From: Parapristionchus giblindavisi
Taxonomy: Eukaryota > Nematoda > Chromadorea > Rhabditida > Diplogasteridae
DNA: 64,000 nucleotides
Assembly: GCA_943737045.1 (NCBI GenBank)
Contig: CALSFV010000652.1
Span: forward strand, 682,001 to 746,000
Reading direction: 5' to 3'
Below the pieces are notes generated by a model, which was not told the DNA's origin, did not search any database, and worked only from the letters and a program-made list of their open reading frames with translations. The position numbers and the translations under genes were made by a program. How positions within the stretch are numbered: position 1 is the stretch's first letter; every line of letters starts with the position of its first letter. Of this stretch, positions 1-11,897 are shown in pieces.

Positions 1-20
1 AATTTATCTTTCGGTACTCT

Positions 21-40
21 CTGTTTTTGGTACAAAACAG
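21..40. repeat. Inverted repeat in each monomer (exemplar copy)
   Basis: CTGTTTT and AAAACAG form a perfect 7-bp inverted pair separated by TGGTAC, able to make a small hairpin or cruciform. It is present in nearly every type A monomer. Copies with TTTCTGG or TTATTGG in the left arm lose one pair, while copies with TTTTCGG keep the stem. It has no run of T after it of the kind a bacterial terminator would need. Function, if any, is unknown. Confidence 0.7.
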
Positions 41-56
41 TTCGTTACAAGTCAAA
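40..56 (+). other. Weak CENP-B-box-like 17-mer (exemplar copy)
   Basis: The 17 bases GTTCGTTACAAGTCAAA match the left part of the mammalian CENP-B box (YTTCGTTGGAARCGGGA): TTCGTT, the central AA and the purine are kept. The essential right-hand CGGG is absent (TCAA here). That gives 5 of the 9 bases usually called essential. The site is present in most monomers and altered to TTCTTT or TTCGCT in several B copies. I do not call it a functional box. Confidence 0.2.
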
Positions 57-76
57 TTGTCAATGACACTCAGCAA

Positions 77-172
77 GTGATATAGTATGTGAAAGAGGAA
101 AAAATTCTGAATGAGACACACTTCAGGTCATGTCGATCTGTAATATTTTACTGCTGCTATAATGATCGAAGT
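77..172 (+). repeat. Half-unit 1 of the ancestral dimer (exemplar copy)
   Basis: This part of the unit resembles the part beginning at 243. Both start GTG..ATATA and continue with GAAAGAG, an A-rich run and ATTCTGAAT; they share TTCA and AATAT further on. The best core is 91-112, which matches 259-280 at 20 of 22 bases by eye. Anchor offsets are 168 bp at the core and about 171-172 further on, so the other spacing round the unit is about 153. Outside the core the halves are well diverged and need indels to align. The 321-bp unit is therefore best read as an old tandem dimer of a unit of about 160 bp. Confidence 0.8.
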
Positions 173-242
173 ACAAAAGTAGCTTTTACTCTGATATGAT
201 CAAGATAACTTGAGAAATGTGAAAATGAAAATGAAACCTATC

Positions 243-336
243 GTGTCATATACCAAATGAAAGAGCGAAAAATTCTGAATAAGATAAACTATTTCAATGT
301 GGTCAGTACGGCCAATATGTAAATTTATCTTTTGGT
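243..336 (+). repeat. Half-unit 2 of the ancestral dimer (exemplar copy)
   Basis: Partner of the half-unit at 77-172, running across the chosen monomer boundary. It holds GTGTCATATACC, then GAAAGAGCGAAAAATTCTG (259-277), TTCA (293), AATAT (314) and, in the next copy, TCGGTAC. The minus-strand conceptual translation shows the same relationship: a segment LIQNFFLF is echoed 51 residues later by LIQNFSLF. That echo reflects DNA-level duplication and is not evidence of a protein. The right boundary is approximate. Confidence 0.75.
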
Positions 337-3300
337 ACTCTCTGTTTTTGGTACAAAACAGTTCGTTACAAGTCAAATTGTCAATGACACTCAGCAAGTG
401 ATATAGTATGTGAAAGAGGAAAAAATTCTGAATGAGACACACTTCAGGTCATGTCGATCTGTAATATTTTACTGCTGCTATAATGATCGAAGTACAAAAG
501 TAGCTTTTACTCTGATATGATCAAGATAACTTGAGAAATGTGAAAATGAAAATGAAACCTATCGTGTCATATACCAAATGAAAGAGCGAAAAATTCTGAA
601 TAAGATAAACTATTTCAATGTGGTCAGTACGGCCAATATGTAAATTTATCTTTCGGTACTCTCTGTTTTTGGTACAAAACAGTTCGTTACAAGTCAAATT
701 GTCAATGACACTCAGCAAGTGATATAGTATGTGAAAGAGGAAAAAATTCTGAATGAGACACACTTCAGGTCATGTCGATCTGTAATATTTTACTGCTGCT
801 ATAATGATCGAAGTACAAAAGTAGCTTTTACTCTGATATGATCAAGATAACTTGAGAAATTTGAAAATGAAAATGAAACCTATCGTGTCATATACCAAAT
901 GAAAGAGCGAAAAATTCTGAATAAGATAAACTATTTCAATGTGGTCAGTACGGCCAATATGTAAATTTATCTTTCGGTACTCTCTGTTTTTGGTACAAAA
1001 CAGTTCGTTACAAGTCAAATTGTCAATGGCACTCAGCAAGTGATATAGTATGTGAAAGAGGAAAAAATTCTGAATGAGACACACTTCAGGTCATGTCGAT
1101 CTGTAATATTTTACTGCTGCTATAATGATCGAAGTACAAAAGTAGCTTTTACTCTGATATGATCAAGATAACTTGAGAAATTTGAAAATGAATATGAAAC
1201 CTATCGTGTCATATACCAAATGAAAGAGCGAAAAATTCTGAATAAGATAAACTATTTCAATGTAGTCAGTACGGCCAATATGTAAATTTATCTTTCGGTA
1301 CTCTCTGTTTTTGGTACAAAACAGTTCGTTACAAGTCAAATTGTCAATGACACTCAGCAAGTGATATAGTATGTGAAAGAGGAAAAAATTCTGAATGAGA
1401 CACACTTCAGGTCATGTCGATCTGTAATATTTTACTGCTGCTATAATGATCGAAGTACAAAAGTAGCTTTTACTCTGATATGATCAAGATAACTTGAGAA
1501 ATGTGAAAATGAAAATGAAACCTATCGTGTCATATACCAAATGAAAGAGCGAAAAATTCTGAATAAGATAAACTATTTCAATGTGGTCAGTACGGCCAAT
1601 ATGTAAATTTATCTTTCGGTACTCTCTGTTTTTGGTACAAAACAGTTCGTTACAAGTCAAATTGTCAATGACACTCAGCAAGTGATATAGTATGTGAAAG
1701 AGGAAAAAATTCTGAATGAGACACACTTCAGGTCATGTCGATCTGTAATATTTTACTGCTGCTATAATGATCGAAGTACAAAAGTAGCTTTTACTCTGAT
1801 ATGATCAAGATAACTTGAGAAATGTGAAAATGAAAATGAAACCTATCGTGTCATATACCAAATGAAAGAGCGAAAAATTCTGAATAAGATAAACTATTTC
1901 AATGTGGTCAGTACGGCCAATATGTAAATTTATCTTTCGGTACTCTCTGTTTTTGGTACAAAACAGTTCGTTACAAGTCAAATTGTCAATGACACTCAGC
2001 AAGTGATATAGTATGTGAAAGAGGAAAAAATTCTGAATGAGACACACTTCAGGTCATGTCGATCTGTAATATTTTACTGCTGCTATAATGATCGAAGTAC
2101 AAAAGTAGCTTTTACTCTGATATGATCAAGATAACTTGAGAAATGTGAAAATGAAAATGAAACCTATCGTGTCATATACCAAATGAAAGAGCGAAAAATT
2201 CTGAATAAGATAAACTATTTCAATGTGGTCAGTACGGCCAATATGTAAATTTATCTTTCGGTACTCTCTGTTTTTGGTACAAAACAGTTCGTTACAAGTC
2301 AAATTGTCAATGACACTCAGCAAGTGATATAGTATGTGAAAGAGGAAAAAATTCTGAATGAGACACACTTCAGGTCATGTCGATCTGTAATATTTTACTG
2401 CTGCTATAATGATCGAAGTACAAAAGTAGCTTTTACTCTGATATGATCAAGATAACTTGAGAAATGTGAAAATGAAAATGAAACCTATCGTGTCATATAC
2501 CAAATGAAAGAGCGAAAAATTCTGAATAAGATAAACTATTTCAATGTGGTCAGTACGGCCAATATGTAAATTTATCTTTCGGTACTCTCTGTTTTTGGTA
2601 CAAAACAGTTCGTTACAAGTCAAATTGTCAATGACACTCAGCAAGTGATATAGTATGTGAAAGAGGAAAAAATTCTGAATGAGACACACTTCAGGTCATG
2701 TCGATCTGTAATATTTTACTGCTGCTATAATGATCGAAGTACAAAAGTAGCTTTTACTCTGATATGATCAAGATAACTTGAGAAATGTGAAAATGAAAAT
2801 GAAACCTATCGTGTCATATACCAAATGAAAGAGCGAAAAATTCTGAATAAGATAAACTATTTCAATGTGGTCAGTACGGCCAATATGTAAATTTATCTTT
2901 CGGTACTCTCTGTTTTTGGTACAAAACAGTTCGTTACAAGTCAAATTGTCAATGACACTCAGCAAGTGATATAGTATGTGAAAGAGGAAAAAATTCTGAA
3001 TGAGACACACTTCAGGTCATGTCGATCTGTAATATTTTACTGCTGCTATAATGATCGAAGTACAAAAGTAGCTTTTACTCTGATATGATCAAGATAACTT
3101 GAGAAATGTGAAAATGAAAATGAAACCTATCGTGTCATATACCAAATGAAAGAGCGAAAAATTCTGAATAAGATAAACTATTTCAATGTGGTCAGTACGG
3201 CCAATATGTAAATTTATCTTTCGGTACTCTCTGTTTTTGGTACAAAACAGTTCGTTACAAGTCAAATTGTCAATGACACTCAGCAAGTGATATAGTTTTT

Positions 3301-6099
3301 GAAAGAGGAAAAAATTCTGAATGAGACACACTTCAGGTCATGTCGATCTGTAATATTTTACTGCTGCTATAATGATCGAAGTACAAAAGTAGCTTTTACT
3401 CTGATATGATCAAGATAACTTGAGAAATGTGAAAATGAAAATGAAACCTATCGTGTCATATACCAAATGAAAGAGCGAAAAATTCTGAATAAGATAAACT
3501 ATTTCAATGTGGTCAGTACGGCCAATATGTAAATTTATCTTTCGGTACTCTCTGTTTTTGGTACAAAACAGTTCGTTACAAGTCAAATTGTCAATGACAC
3601 TCAGCAAGTGATATAGTATGTGAAAGAGGAAAAAATTCTGAATGAGACACACTTCAGGTCATGTCGATCTGTAATATTTTACTGCTGCTATAATGATCGA
3701 AGTACAAAAGTAGCTTTTACTCTGATATGATCAAGATAACTTGAGAAATGTGAAAATGAAAATGAAACCTATCGTGTCATATACCAAATGAAAGAGCGAA
3801 AAATTCTGAATAAGATAAACTATTTCAATGTGGTCAGTACGGCCAATATGTAAATTTATCTTTCGGTACTCTCTGTTTTTGGTACAAAACAGTTCGTTAC
3901 AAGTCAAATTGTCAATGACACTCAGCAAGTGATATAGTATGTGAAAGAGGAAAAAATTCTGAATGAGACACACTTCAGGTCATGTCGATCTGTAATATTT
4001 TACTGCTGCTATAATGATCGAAGTACAAAAGTAGCTTTTACTCTGATATGATCAAGATATCTTGAGAAATTTGAAAATGAATATGAAACCTATCGTGTCA
4101 TATACCAAATGAAAGAGCGAAAAATTCTGAATAAGATAAACTATTTCAATGTGGTCAGTACGGCCAATATGTAAATTTATCTTTCGGTACTCTCTGTTTT
4201 TGGTACAAAACAGTTCGTTACAAGTCAAATTGTCAATGACACTCAGCAAGTGATATAGTATGTGAAAGAGGAAAAAATTCTGAATGAGACACACTTCAGG
4301 TCATGTCGATCTGTAATATTTTACTGCTGCTATAATGATCGAAGTACAAAAGTAGCTTTTACTCTGATATGATCAAGATAACTTGAGAAATGTGAAAATG
4401 AAAATGAAACCTATCGTGTCATATACCAAATGAAAGAGCGAAAAATTCTGAATAAGATAAACTATTTCAATGTGGTCAGTACGGCCAATATGTAAATTTA
4501 TCTTTCGGTACTCTCTGTTTTTGGTACAAAACAGTTCGTTACAAGTCAAATTGTCAATGACACTCAGCAAGTGATATAGTATGTGAAAGAGGAAAAAATT
4601 CTGAATGAGACACACTTCAGGTCATGTCGATCTGTAATATTTTACTGCTGCTATAATGATCGAAGTACAAAAGTAGCTTTTACTCTGATATGATCAAGAT
4701 AACTTGAGAAATGTGAAAATGAAAATGAAACCTATCGTGTCATATACCAAATGAAAGAGCGAAAAATTCTGAATAAGATAAACTATTTCAATGTGGTCAG
4801 TACGGCCAATATGTAAATTTATCTTTCGGTACTCTCTGTTTTTGGTACAAAACAGTTCGTTACAAGTCAAATTGTCAATGACACTCAGCAAGTGATATAG
4901 TATGTGAAAGAGGAAAAAATTCTGAATGAGACACACTTCAGGTCATGTCGATCTGTAATATTTTACTGCTGCTATAATGATCGAAGTACAAAAGTAGCTT
5001 TTACTCTGATATGATCAAGATAACTTGAGAAATGTGAAAATGAAAATGAAACCTATCGTGTCATATACCAAATGAAAGAGCGAAAAATTCTGAATAAGAT
5101 AAACTATTTCAATGTGGTCAGTACGGCCAATATGTAAATTTATCTTTCGGTACTCTCTGTTTTTGGTACAAAACAGTTCGTTACAAGTCAAATTGTCAAT
5201 GACACTCAGCAAGTGATATAGTATGTGAAAGAGGAAAAAATTCTGAATGAGACACACTTCAGGTCATGTCGATCTGTAATATTTTACTGCTGCTATAATG
5301 ATCGAAGTACAAAAGTAGCTTTTACTCTGATATGATCAAGATAACTTGAGAAATTTGAAAATGAATATGAAACCTATCGTGTCATATACCAAATGAAAGA
5401 GCGAAAAATTCTGAATAAGATAAACTATTTCAATGTAGTCAGTACGGCCAATATGTAAATTTATCTTTCGGTACTCTCTGTTTTTGGTACAAAACAGTTC
5501 GTTACAAGTCAAATTGTCAATGACACTCAGCAAGTGATATAGTATGTGAAAGAGGAAAAAATTCTGAATGAGACACACTTCAGGTCATGTCGATCTGTAA
5601 TATTTTACTGCTGCTATAATGATCGAAGTACAAAAGTAGCTTTTACTCTGATATGATCAAGATAACTTGAGAAATGTGAAAATGAAAATGAAACCTATCG
5701 TGTCATATACCAAATGAAAGAGCGAAAAATTCTGAATAAGATAAACTATTTCAATGTGGTCAGTACGGCCAATATGTAAATTTATCTTTCGGTACTCTCT
5801 GTTTTTGGTACAAAACAGTTCGTTACAAGTCAAATTGTCAATGACACTCAGCAAGTGATATAGTATGTGAAAGAGGAAAAAATTCTGAATGAGACACACT
5901 TCAGGTCATGTCGATCTGTAATATTTTACTGCTGCTATAATGATCGAAGTACAAAAGTAGCTTTTACTCTGATATGATCAAGATAACTTGAGAAATGTGA
6001 AAATGAAAATGAAACCTATCGTGTCATATACCAAATGAAAGAGCGAAAAATTCTGAATAAGATAAACTATTTCAATGTGGTCAGTACGGCCAATATGTA

Positions 6100-6761
6100 A
6101 ATTTATCTTTCGGTACTCTCTGTTTTTGGTACAAACAAATACAAAACAGTTCGTTACAAGTCAAATTGTCAATGACACTCAGCAAGTGATATAGTATGTG
6201 AAAGAGGAAAAAATTCTGAATGAGACACACTTCAGGTCATGTCGATCTGTAATATTTTACTGCTGCTATAATGATCGAAGTACAAAAGTAGCTTTTACTC
6301 TGATATGATCAAGATAACTTGAGAAATGTGAAAATGAAAATGAAACCTATCGTGTCATATACCAAATGAAAGAGCGAAAAATTCTGAATAAGATAAACTA
6401 TTTCAATGTGGTCAGTACGGCCAATATGTAAATTTATCTTTCGGTACTCTCTGTTTTTGGTACAAACAAATACAAAACAGTTCGTTACAAGTCAAATTGT
6501 CAATGACACTCAGCAAGTGATATAGTATGTGAAAGAGGAAAAAATTCTGAATGAGACACACTTCAGGTCATGTCGATCTGTAATATTTTACTGCTGCTAT
6601 AATGATCGAAGTACAAAAGTAGCTTTTACTCTGATATGATCAAGATAACTTGAGAAATGTGAAAATGAAAATGAAACCTATCGTGTCATATACCAAATGA
6701 AAGAGCGAAAAATTCTGAATAAGATAAACTATTTCAATGTGGTCAGTACGGCCAATATGTA
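6100..6761. repeat. Two adjacent 331-bp monomers with a shared 10-bp insertion
   Basis: In both copies (6100-6430 and 6431-6761) the stretch normally reading GGTACAAAACAG reads GGTACAAACAAATACAAAACAG in two overlapping parts: an extra ten bases near 6135-6144 and 6466-6475. The extra bases look like an imperfect local duplication (TACAAACAAA beside TACAAAACAG). The insertion changes the inverted repeat at unit positions 21-40 and shifts the minus-strand open frame. I found it nowhere else, so the second copy most simply arose by duplication of the first. Confidence 0.95.
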
Positions 6762-7403
6762 AATTTATCTTTCGGTACTCTCTGTTTTTGGTACAAAACA
6801 GTTCGTTACAAGTCAAATTGTCAATGACACTCAGCAAGTGATATAGTATGTGAAAGAGGAAAAAATTCTGAATGAGACACACTTCAGGTCATGTCGATCT
6901 GTAATATTTTACTGCTGCTATAATGATCGAAGTACAAAAGTAGCTTTTACTCTGATATGATCAAGATAACTTGAGAAATTTGAAAATGAAAATGAAACCT
7001 ATCGTGTCATATACCAAATGAAAGAGCGAAAAATTCTGAATAAGATAAACTATTTCAATGTGGTCAGTACGGCCAATATGTAAATTTTTCTTTCGGTACT
7101 CTCTGTTTTTGGTACAAAACAGTTCGTTACAAGTCAAATTGTCAATGACACTCAGCAAGTGATATAGTATGTGAAAGAGGAAAAAATTCTGAATGAGACA
7201 CACTTCAGGTCATGTCGATCTGTAATATTTTACTGCTGCTATAATGATCGAAGTACAAAAGTAGCTTTTACTCTGATATGATCAAGATAACTTGAGAAAT
7301 GTGAAAATGAAAATGAAACCTATCGTGTCATATACCAAATGAAAGAGCGAAAAATTCTGAATAAGATAAACTATTTCAATGTGGTCAGTACGGCCAATAT
7401 GTA

Positions 7404-9329
7404 AATTTATCTTTCGGTACTCTCTGTTTTTGGTACAAAACAGTTCGTTACAAGTCAAATTGTCAATGACACTCAGCAAGTGATATAGTATGTGAAAGAG
7501 GAAAAAATTCTGAATGAGACACACTTCAGGTCATGTCGATCTGTAATATTTTACTGCTGCTATAATGATCGAAGTACAAAAGTAGCTTTTACTCTGATAT
7601 GATCAAGATAACTTGAGAAATTTGAAAATGAATATGAAACCTATCGTGTCATATACCAAATGAAAGAGCGAAAAATTCTGAATAAGATAAACTATTTCAA
7701 TGTAGTCAGTACGGCCAATATGTAAATTTATCTTTCGGTACTCTCTGTTTTTGGTACAAAACAGTTCGTTACAAGTCAAATTGTCAATGACACTCAGCAA
7801 GTGATATAGTATGTGAAAGAGGAAAAAATTCTGAATGAGACACACTTCAGGTCATGTCGATCTGTAATATTTTACTGCTGCTATAATGATCGAAGTACAA
7901 CAGTAGCTTTTACTCTGATATGATCAAGATAACTTGAGAAATGTGAAAATGAAAATGAAACCTATCGTGTCATATACCAAATGAAAGAGCGAAAAATTCT
8001 GAATAAGATAAACTATTTCAATGTGGTCAGTACGGCCAATATGTAAATTTATCTTTCGGTACTCTCTGTTTTTGGTACAAAACAGTTCGTTACAAGTCAA
8101 ATTGTCAATGACACTCAGCAAGTGATATAGTATGTGAAAGAGGAAAAAATTCTGAATGAGACACACTTCAGGTCATGTCGATCTGTAATATTTTACTGCT
8201 GCTATAATGATCGAAGTACAAAAGTAGCTTTTACTCTGATATGATCAAGATAACTTGAGAAATGTGAAAATGAAAATGAAACCTATCGTGTCATATACCA
8301 AATGAAAGAGCGAAAAATTCTGAATAAGATAAACTATTTCAATGTGGTCAGTACGGCCAATATGTAAATTTATCTTTCGGTACTCTCTGTTTTTGGTACA
8401 AAACAGTTCGTTACAAGTCAAATTGTCAATGACACTCAGCAAGTGATATAGTATGTGAAAGAGGAAAAAATTCTGAATGAGACACACTTCAGGTCATGTC
8501 GATCTGTAATATTTTACTGCTGCTATAATGATCGAAGTACAAAAGTAGCTTTTACTCTGATATGATCAAGATAACTTGAGAAATTTGAAAATGAATATGA
8601 AACCTATCGTGTCATATACCAAATGAAAGAGCGAAAAATTCTGAATAAGATAAACTATTTCAATGTAGTCAGTACGGCCAATATGTAAATTTATCTTTCG
8701 GTACTCTCTGTTTTTGGTACAAAACAGTTCGTTACAAGTCAAATTGTCAATGACACTCAGCAAGTGATATAGTATGTGAAAGAGGAAAAAATTCTGAATG
8801 AGACACACTTCAGGTCATGTCGATCTGTAATATTTTACTGCTGCTATAATGATCGAAGTACAACAGTAGCTTTTACTCTGATATGATCAAGATAACTTGA
8901 GAAATGTGAAAATGAAAATGAAACCTATCGTGTCATATACCAAATGAAAGAGCGAAAAATTCTGAATAAGATAAACTATTTCAATGTGGTCAGTACGGCC
9001 AATATGTAAATTTATCTTTCGGTACTCTCTGTTTTTGGTACAAAACAGTTCGTTACAAGTCAAATTGTCAATGACACTCAGCAAGTGATATAGTATGTGA
9101 AAGAGGAAAAAATTCTGAATGAGACACACTTCAGGTCATGTCGATCTGTAATATTTTACTGCTGCTATAATGATCGAAGTACAAAAGTAGCTTTTACTCT
9201 GATATGATCAAGATAACTTGAGAAATGTGAAAATGAAAATGAAACCTATCGTGTCATATACCAAATGAAAGAGCGAAAAATTCTGAATAAGATAAACTAT
9301 TTCAATGTGGTCAGTACGGCCAATATGTA
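7404..9329. repeat. 963-bp trimer HOR inside the type A block, two units
   Basis: Units 7404-8366 and 8367-9329. The first monomer of each carries the linked changes GAAATTTG, GAATATG and ATGTAGTC; the next carries the rare ACAACAGTAG (C at 7901 and 8864, exactly 963 apart); the third is plain type A. The monomer starting at 9330 begins a third unit, which continues instead as the tetramer to the right. This is the earliest higher-order periodicity I can see from the left end. Confidence 0.85.
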
Positions 9330-11897
9330 AATTTATCTTTCGGTACTCTCTGTTTTTGGTACAAAACAGTTCGTTACAAGTCAAATTGTCAATGACACTC
9401 AGCAAGTGATATAGTATGTGAAAGAGGAAAAAATTCTGAATGAGACACACTTCAGGTCATGTCGATCTGTAATATTTTACTGCTGCTATAATGATCGAAG
9501 TACAAAAGTAGCTTTTACTCTGATATGATCAAGATAACTTGAGAAATTTGAAAATGAATATGAAACCTATCGTGTCATATACCAAATGAAAGAGCGAAAA
9601 ATTCTGAATAAGATAAACTATTTCAATGTAGTCAGTACGGCCAATATGTAAATTTATCTTTCGGTACTCTCTGTTTTTGGTACAAAACAGTTCGTTACAA
9701 GTCAAATTGTCAATGACACTCAGCAAGTGATATAGTATGTGAAAGAGGAAAAAATTCTGAATGAGACACACTTCAGGTCATGTCGATCTGTAATATTTTA
9801 CTGCTGCTATAATGATCGAAGTACAAAAGTAGCTTTTACTCTGATATGATCAAGATAACTTGAGAAATTTGAAAATGAAAATGAAACCTATCGTGTCATA
9901 TACCAAATGAAAGAGCGAAAAATTCTGAATAAGATAAAGTATTTCAATGTGGTCAGTACGGCCAATATGTAAATTTATCTTTCAGTACTCTCTGTTTTTG
10001 GTACAAAACAGTTCGTTACAAGTCAAATTGGCAATGATACTCAGCGAGTGATATACTATGTGAAAGAGGAAAAAATTCTGAATGAGACACACTTCAGGTC
10101 ATGTCAATCTGTAATATTTTACTGCTGCTATAATGATCGAAGTACAAAAGTAGCTTGTACTCTGATATGATCAAGATAACTTGAGAAATGTGAAAATGAA
10201 AATGAAACCTATCGTGTCATATACCAAATGAAAGAGCGAAAAATTCTGAATAAGATAAACTATTTCAATGTAGTCAGTACGGCCAATATGTAAATTTATC
10301 TTTCGGTACTCTCTGTTTTTGGTACAAAACAGTTCGTTACAAGTCAAATTGTCAATGACACTCAGCAAGTGATATAGTATGTGAAAGAGGAAAAAAATCT
10401 GAATGAGACACACTTCAGGTCATGTCGATCTGTAATATTTTACTGCTGCTATAATGATCGAAGTACAAAAGTAGCTTTTACTCTGATATGATCAAGATAA
10501 CTTGAGAAATGTGAAAATGAAAATGAAACCTATCGTGTCATATACCAAATGAAAGAGCGAAAAATTCTGAATAAGATAAACTATTTCAATGTGGTCAGTA
10601 CGGCCAATATGTAAATTTATCTTTCGGTACTCTCTGTTTTTGGTACAAAACAGTTCGTTACAAGTCAAATTGTCAATGACACTCAGCAAGTGATATAGTA
10701 TGTGAAAGAGGAAAAAATTCTGAATGAGACACACTTCAGGTCATGTCGATCTGTAATATTTTACTGCTGCTATAATGATCGAAGTACAAAAGTAGCTTTT
10801 ACTCTGATATGATCAAGATAACTTGAGAAATTTGAAAATGAATATGAAACCTATCGTGTCATATACCAAATGAAAGAGCGAAAAATTCTGAATAAGATAA
10901 ACTATTTCAATGTAGTCAGTACGGCCAATATGTAAATTTATCTTTCGGTACTCTCTGTTTTTGGTACAAAACAGTTCGTTACAAGTCAAATTGTCAATGA
11001 CACTCAGCAAGTGATATAGTATGTGAAAGAGGAAAAAATTCTGAATGAGACACACTTCAGGTCATGTCGATCTGTAATATTTTACTGCTGCTATAATGAT
11101 CGAAGTACAAAAGTAGCTTTTACTCTGATATGATCAAGATAACTTGAGAAATTTGAAAATGAAAATGAAACCTATCGTGTCATATACCAAATGAAAGAGC
11201 GAAAAATTCTGAATAAGATAAAGTATTTCAATGTGGTCAGTACGGCCAATATGTAAATTTATCTTTCAGTACTCTCTGTTTTTGGTACAAAACAGTTCGT
11301 TACAAGTCAAATTGGCAATGATACTCAGCGAGTGATATACTATGTGAAAGAGGAAAAAATTCTGAATGAGACACACTTCAGGTCATGTCAATCTGTAATA
11401 TTTTACTGCTGCTATAATGATCGAAGTACAAAAGTAGCTTTTACTCTGATATGATCAAGATAACTTGAGAAATGTGAAAATGAAAATGAAACCTATCGTG
11501 TCATATACCAAATGAAAGAGCGAAAAATTCTGAATAAGATAAACTATTTCAATGTGGTCAGTACGGCCAATATGTAAATTTATCTTTCGGTACTCTCTGT
11601 TTTTGGTACAAAACAGTTCGTTACAAGTCAAATTGTCAATGACACTCAGCAAGTGATATAGTATGTGAAAGAGGAAAATATTCTGAATGAGACACACTTC
11701 AGGTCATGTCAATCTGTAATATTTTACTGCTGCTATAATGATCGAAGTACAAAAGTAGCTTTTACTCTGATATGATCAAGATAACTTGAGAAATTTGAAA
11801 ATGAAAATGAAACCTATCGTGTCATATACCAAATGAAAGAGCGAAAAATTCTGAATAAGATGAACTATTTCAAAATGGTAAGTACGGCCAATATGTA
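9330..11897. repeat. 1284-bp tetramer HOR at the A-to-B transition, two units
   Basis: Units 9330-10613 and 10614-11897. Matching order: a GAATATG/ATGTAGTC type A monomer; one with the rare ATAAAGTATTTC (9936 and 11220 areas); a type B monomer (9972-10292 and 11256-11576); a type A monomer. The B copies here are the first in the window to show CAGTAC, GGCAATGATACTCAGCGAG and TATAC. The two units differ at scattered sites, for example GCTTGTACTC near 10155 and AAAATATTCTG near 11676. Confidence 0.85.

Larger units (their letters stand above)
1..321 (+). repeat. Exemplar type A monomer
   Basis: Reference copy used for unit positions here. Landmarks: CGGTAC at 12-17; an inverted repeat at 21-40; TTCGTTACAAGTC at 41-53; TCAATGACACTCAGCAAG at 60-77; TATAGTATG at 81-89; an A-tract (GGAAAAAATTC) at 97-107; GTCGATC at 133-139; CTGCTGC at 151-157; the palindrome TGATCA at 197-202; GAAAATGAAAATGAAAC near 221-237; GTGTCATATACC at 243-254; GTCAGTACGGCC at 302-313. 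It carries seven CpG dinucleotides (12, 43, 134, 167, 242, 266, 309). Three diagnostic A/B differences (13, 75 and 135) fall on CpG-type sites. Confidence 0.95.
1..9971. repeat. Homogeneous type A block, 31 monomers
   Basis: Almost every copy is type A and differs from the exemplar at only a few bases. Recurrent minor changes are GAAATTTG for GAAATGTG, GAATATG for GAAAATG and ATGTAGTC for ATGTGGTC. Copies carrying all three end near 1484, 5657, 7924, 8887 and 9850. Single oddities include GATATCTTGAG at 4055-4065, TAGTTTTTGAAAG near 3293 and AATTTTTCTTTC at 7083. The low divergence compared with the region to the right suggests recent amplification or frequent homogenisation, or assembly collapse and expansion. 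The block may extend left of the window. Confidence 0.92.

Noticed and set aside
21..40. Inverted repeat read as a transcription terminator
   Set aside because: Only a 7-bp AT-rich stem, no following T-run, and present in every unit of a non-coding array.
53..61. Echoed peptide LIQNFFLF / LIQNFSLF suggesting a repeat protein
   Set aside because: The echo is explained by the old duplication inside the 321-bp DNA unit and lies in the frame rejected above.
200..442. Repeated 80-codon open frame on the minus strand, intact in 60 places (for example 200-442, 521-763)
   Set aside because: It begins only at GTG, recurs because 321 is a multiple of 3, and has a TGA stop three codons before the GTG. 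In most B monomers one G-to-A change at unit position 13 puts a TGA in the frame. The 331-bp copies also break it. There is no sign of coding constraint, so I call it a chance frame in satellite DNA and list no CDS.
842..5578. A 13-monomer HOR in the left block, from similar variants near 1163 and 5336 (4173 bp apart)
   Set aside because: Only this one variant coincides; the monomers between do not show a matching order, so shared ancestry or conversion of one copy is enough.
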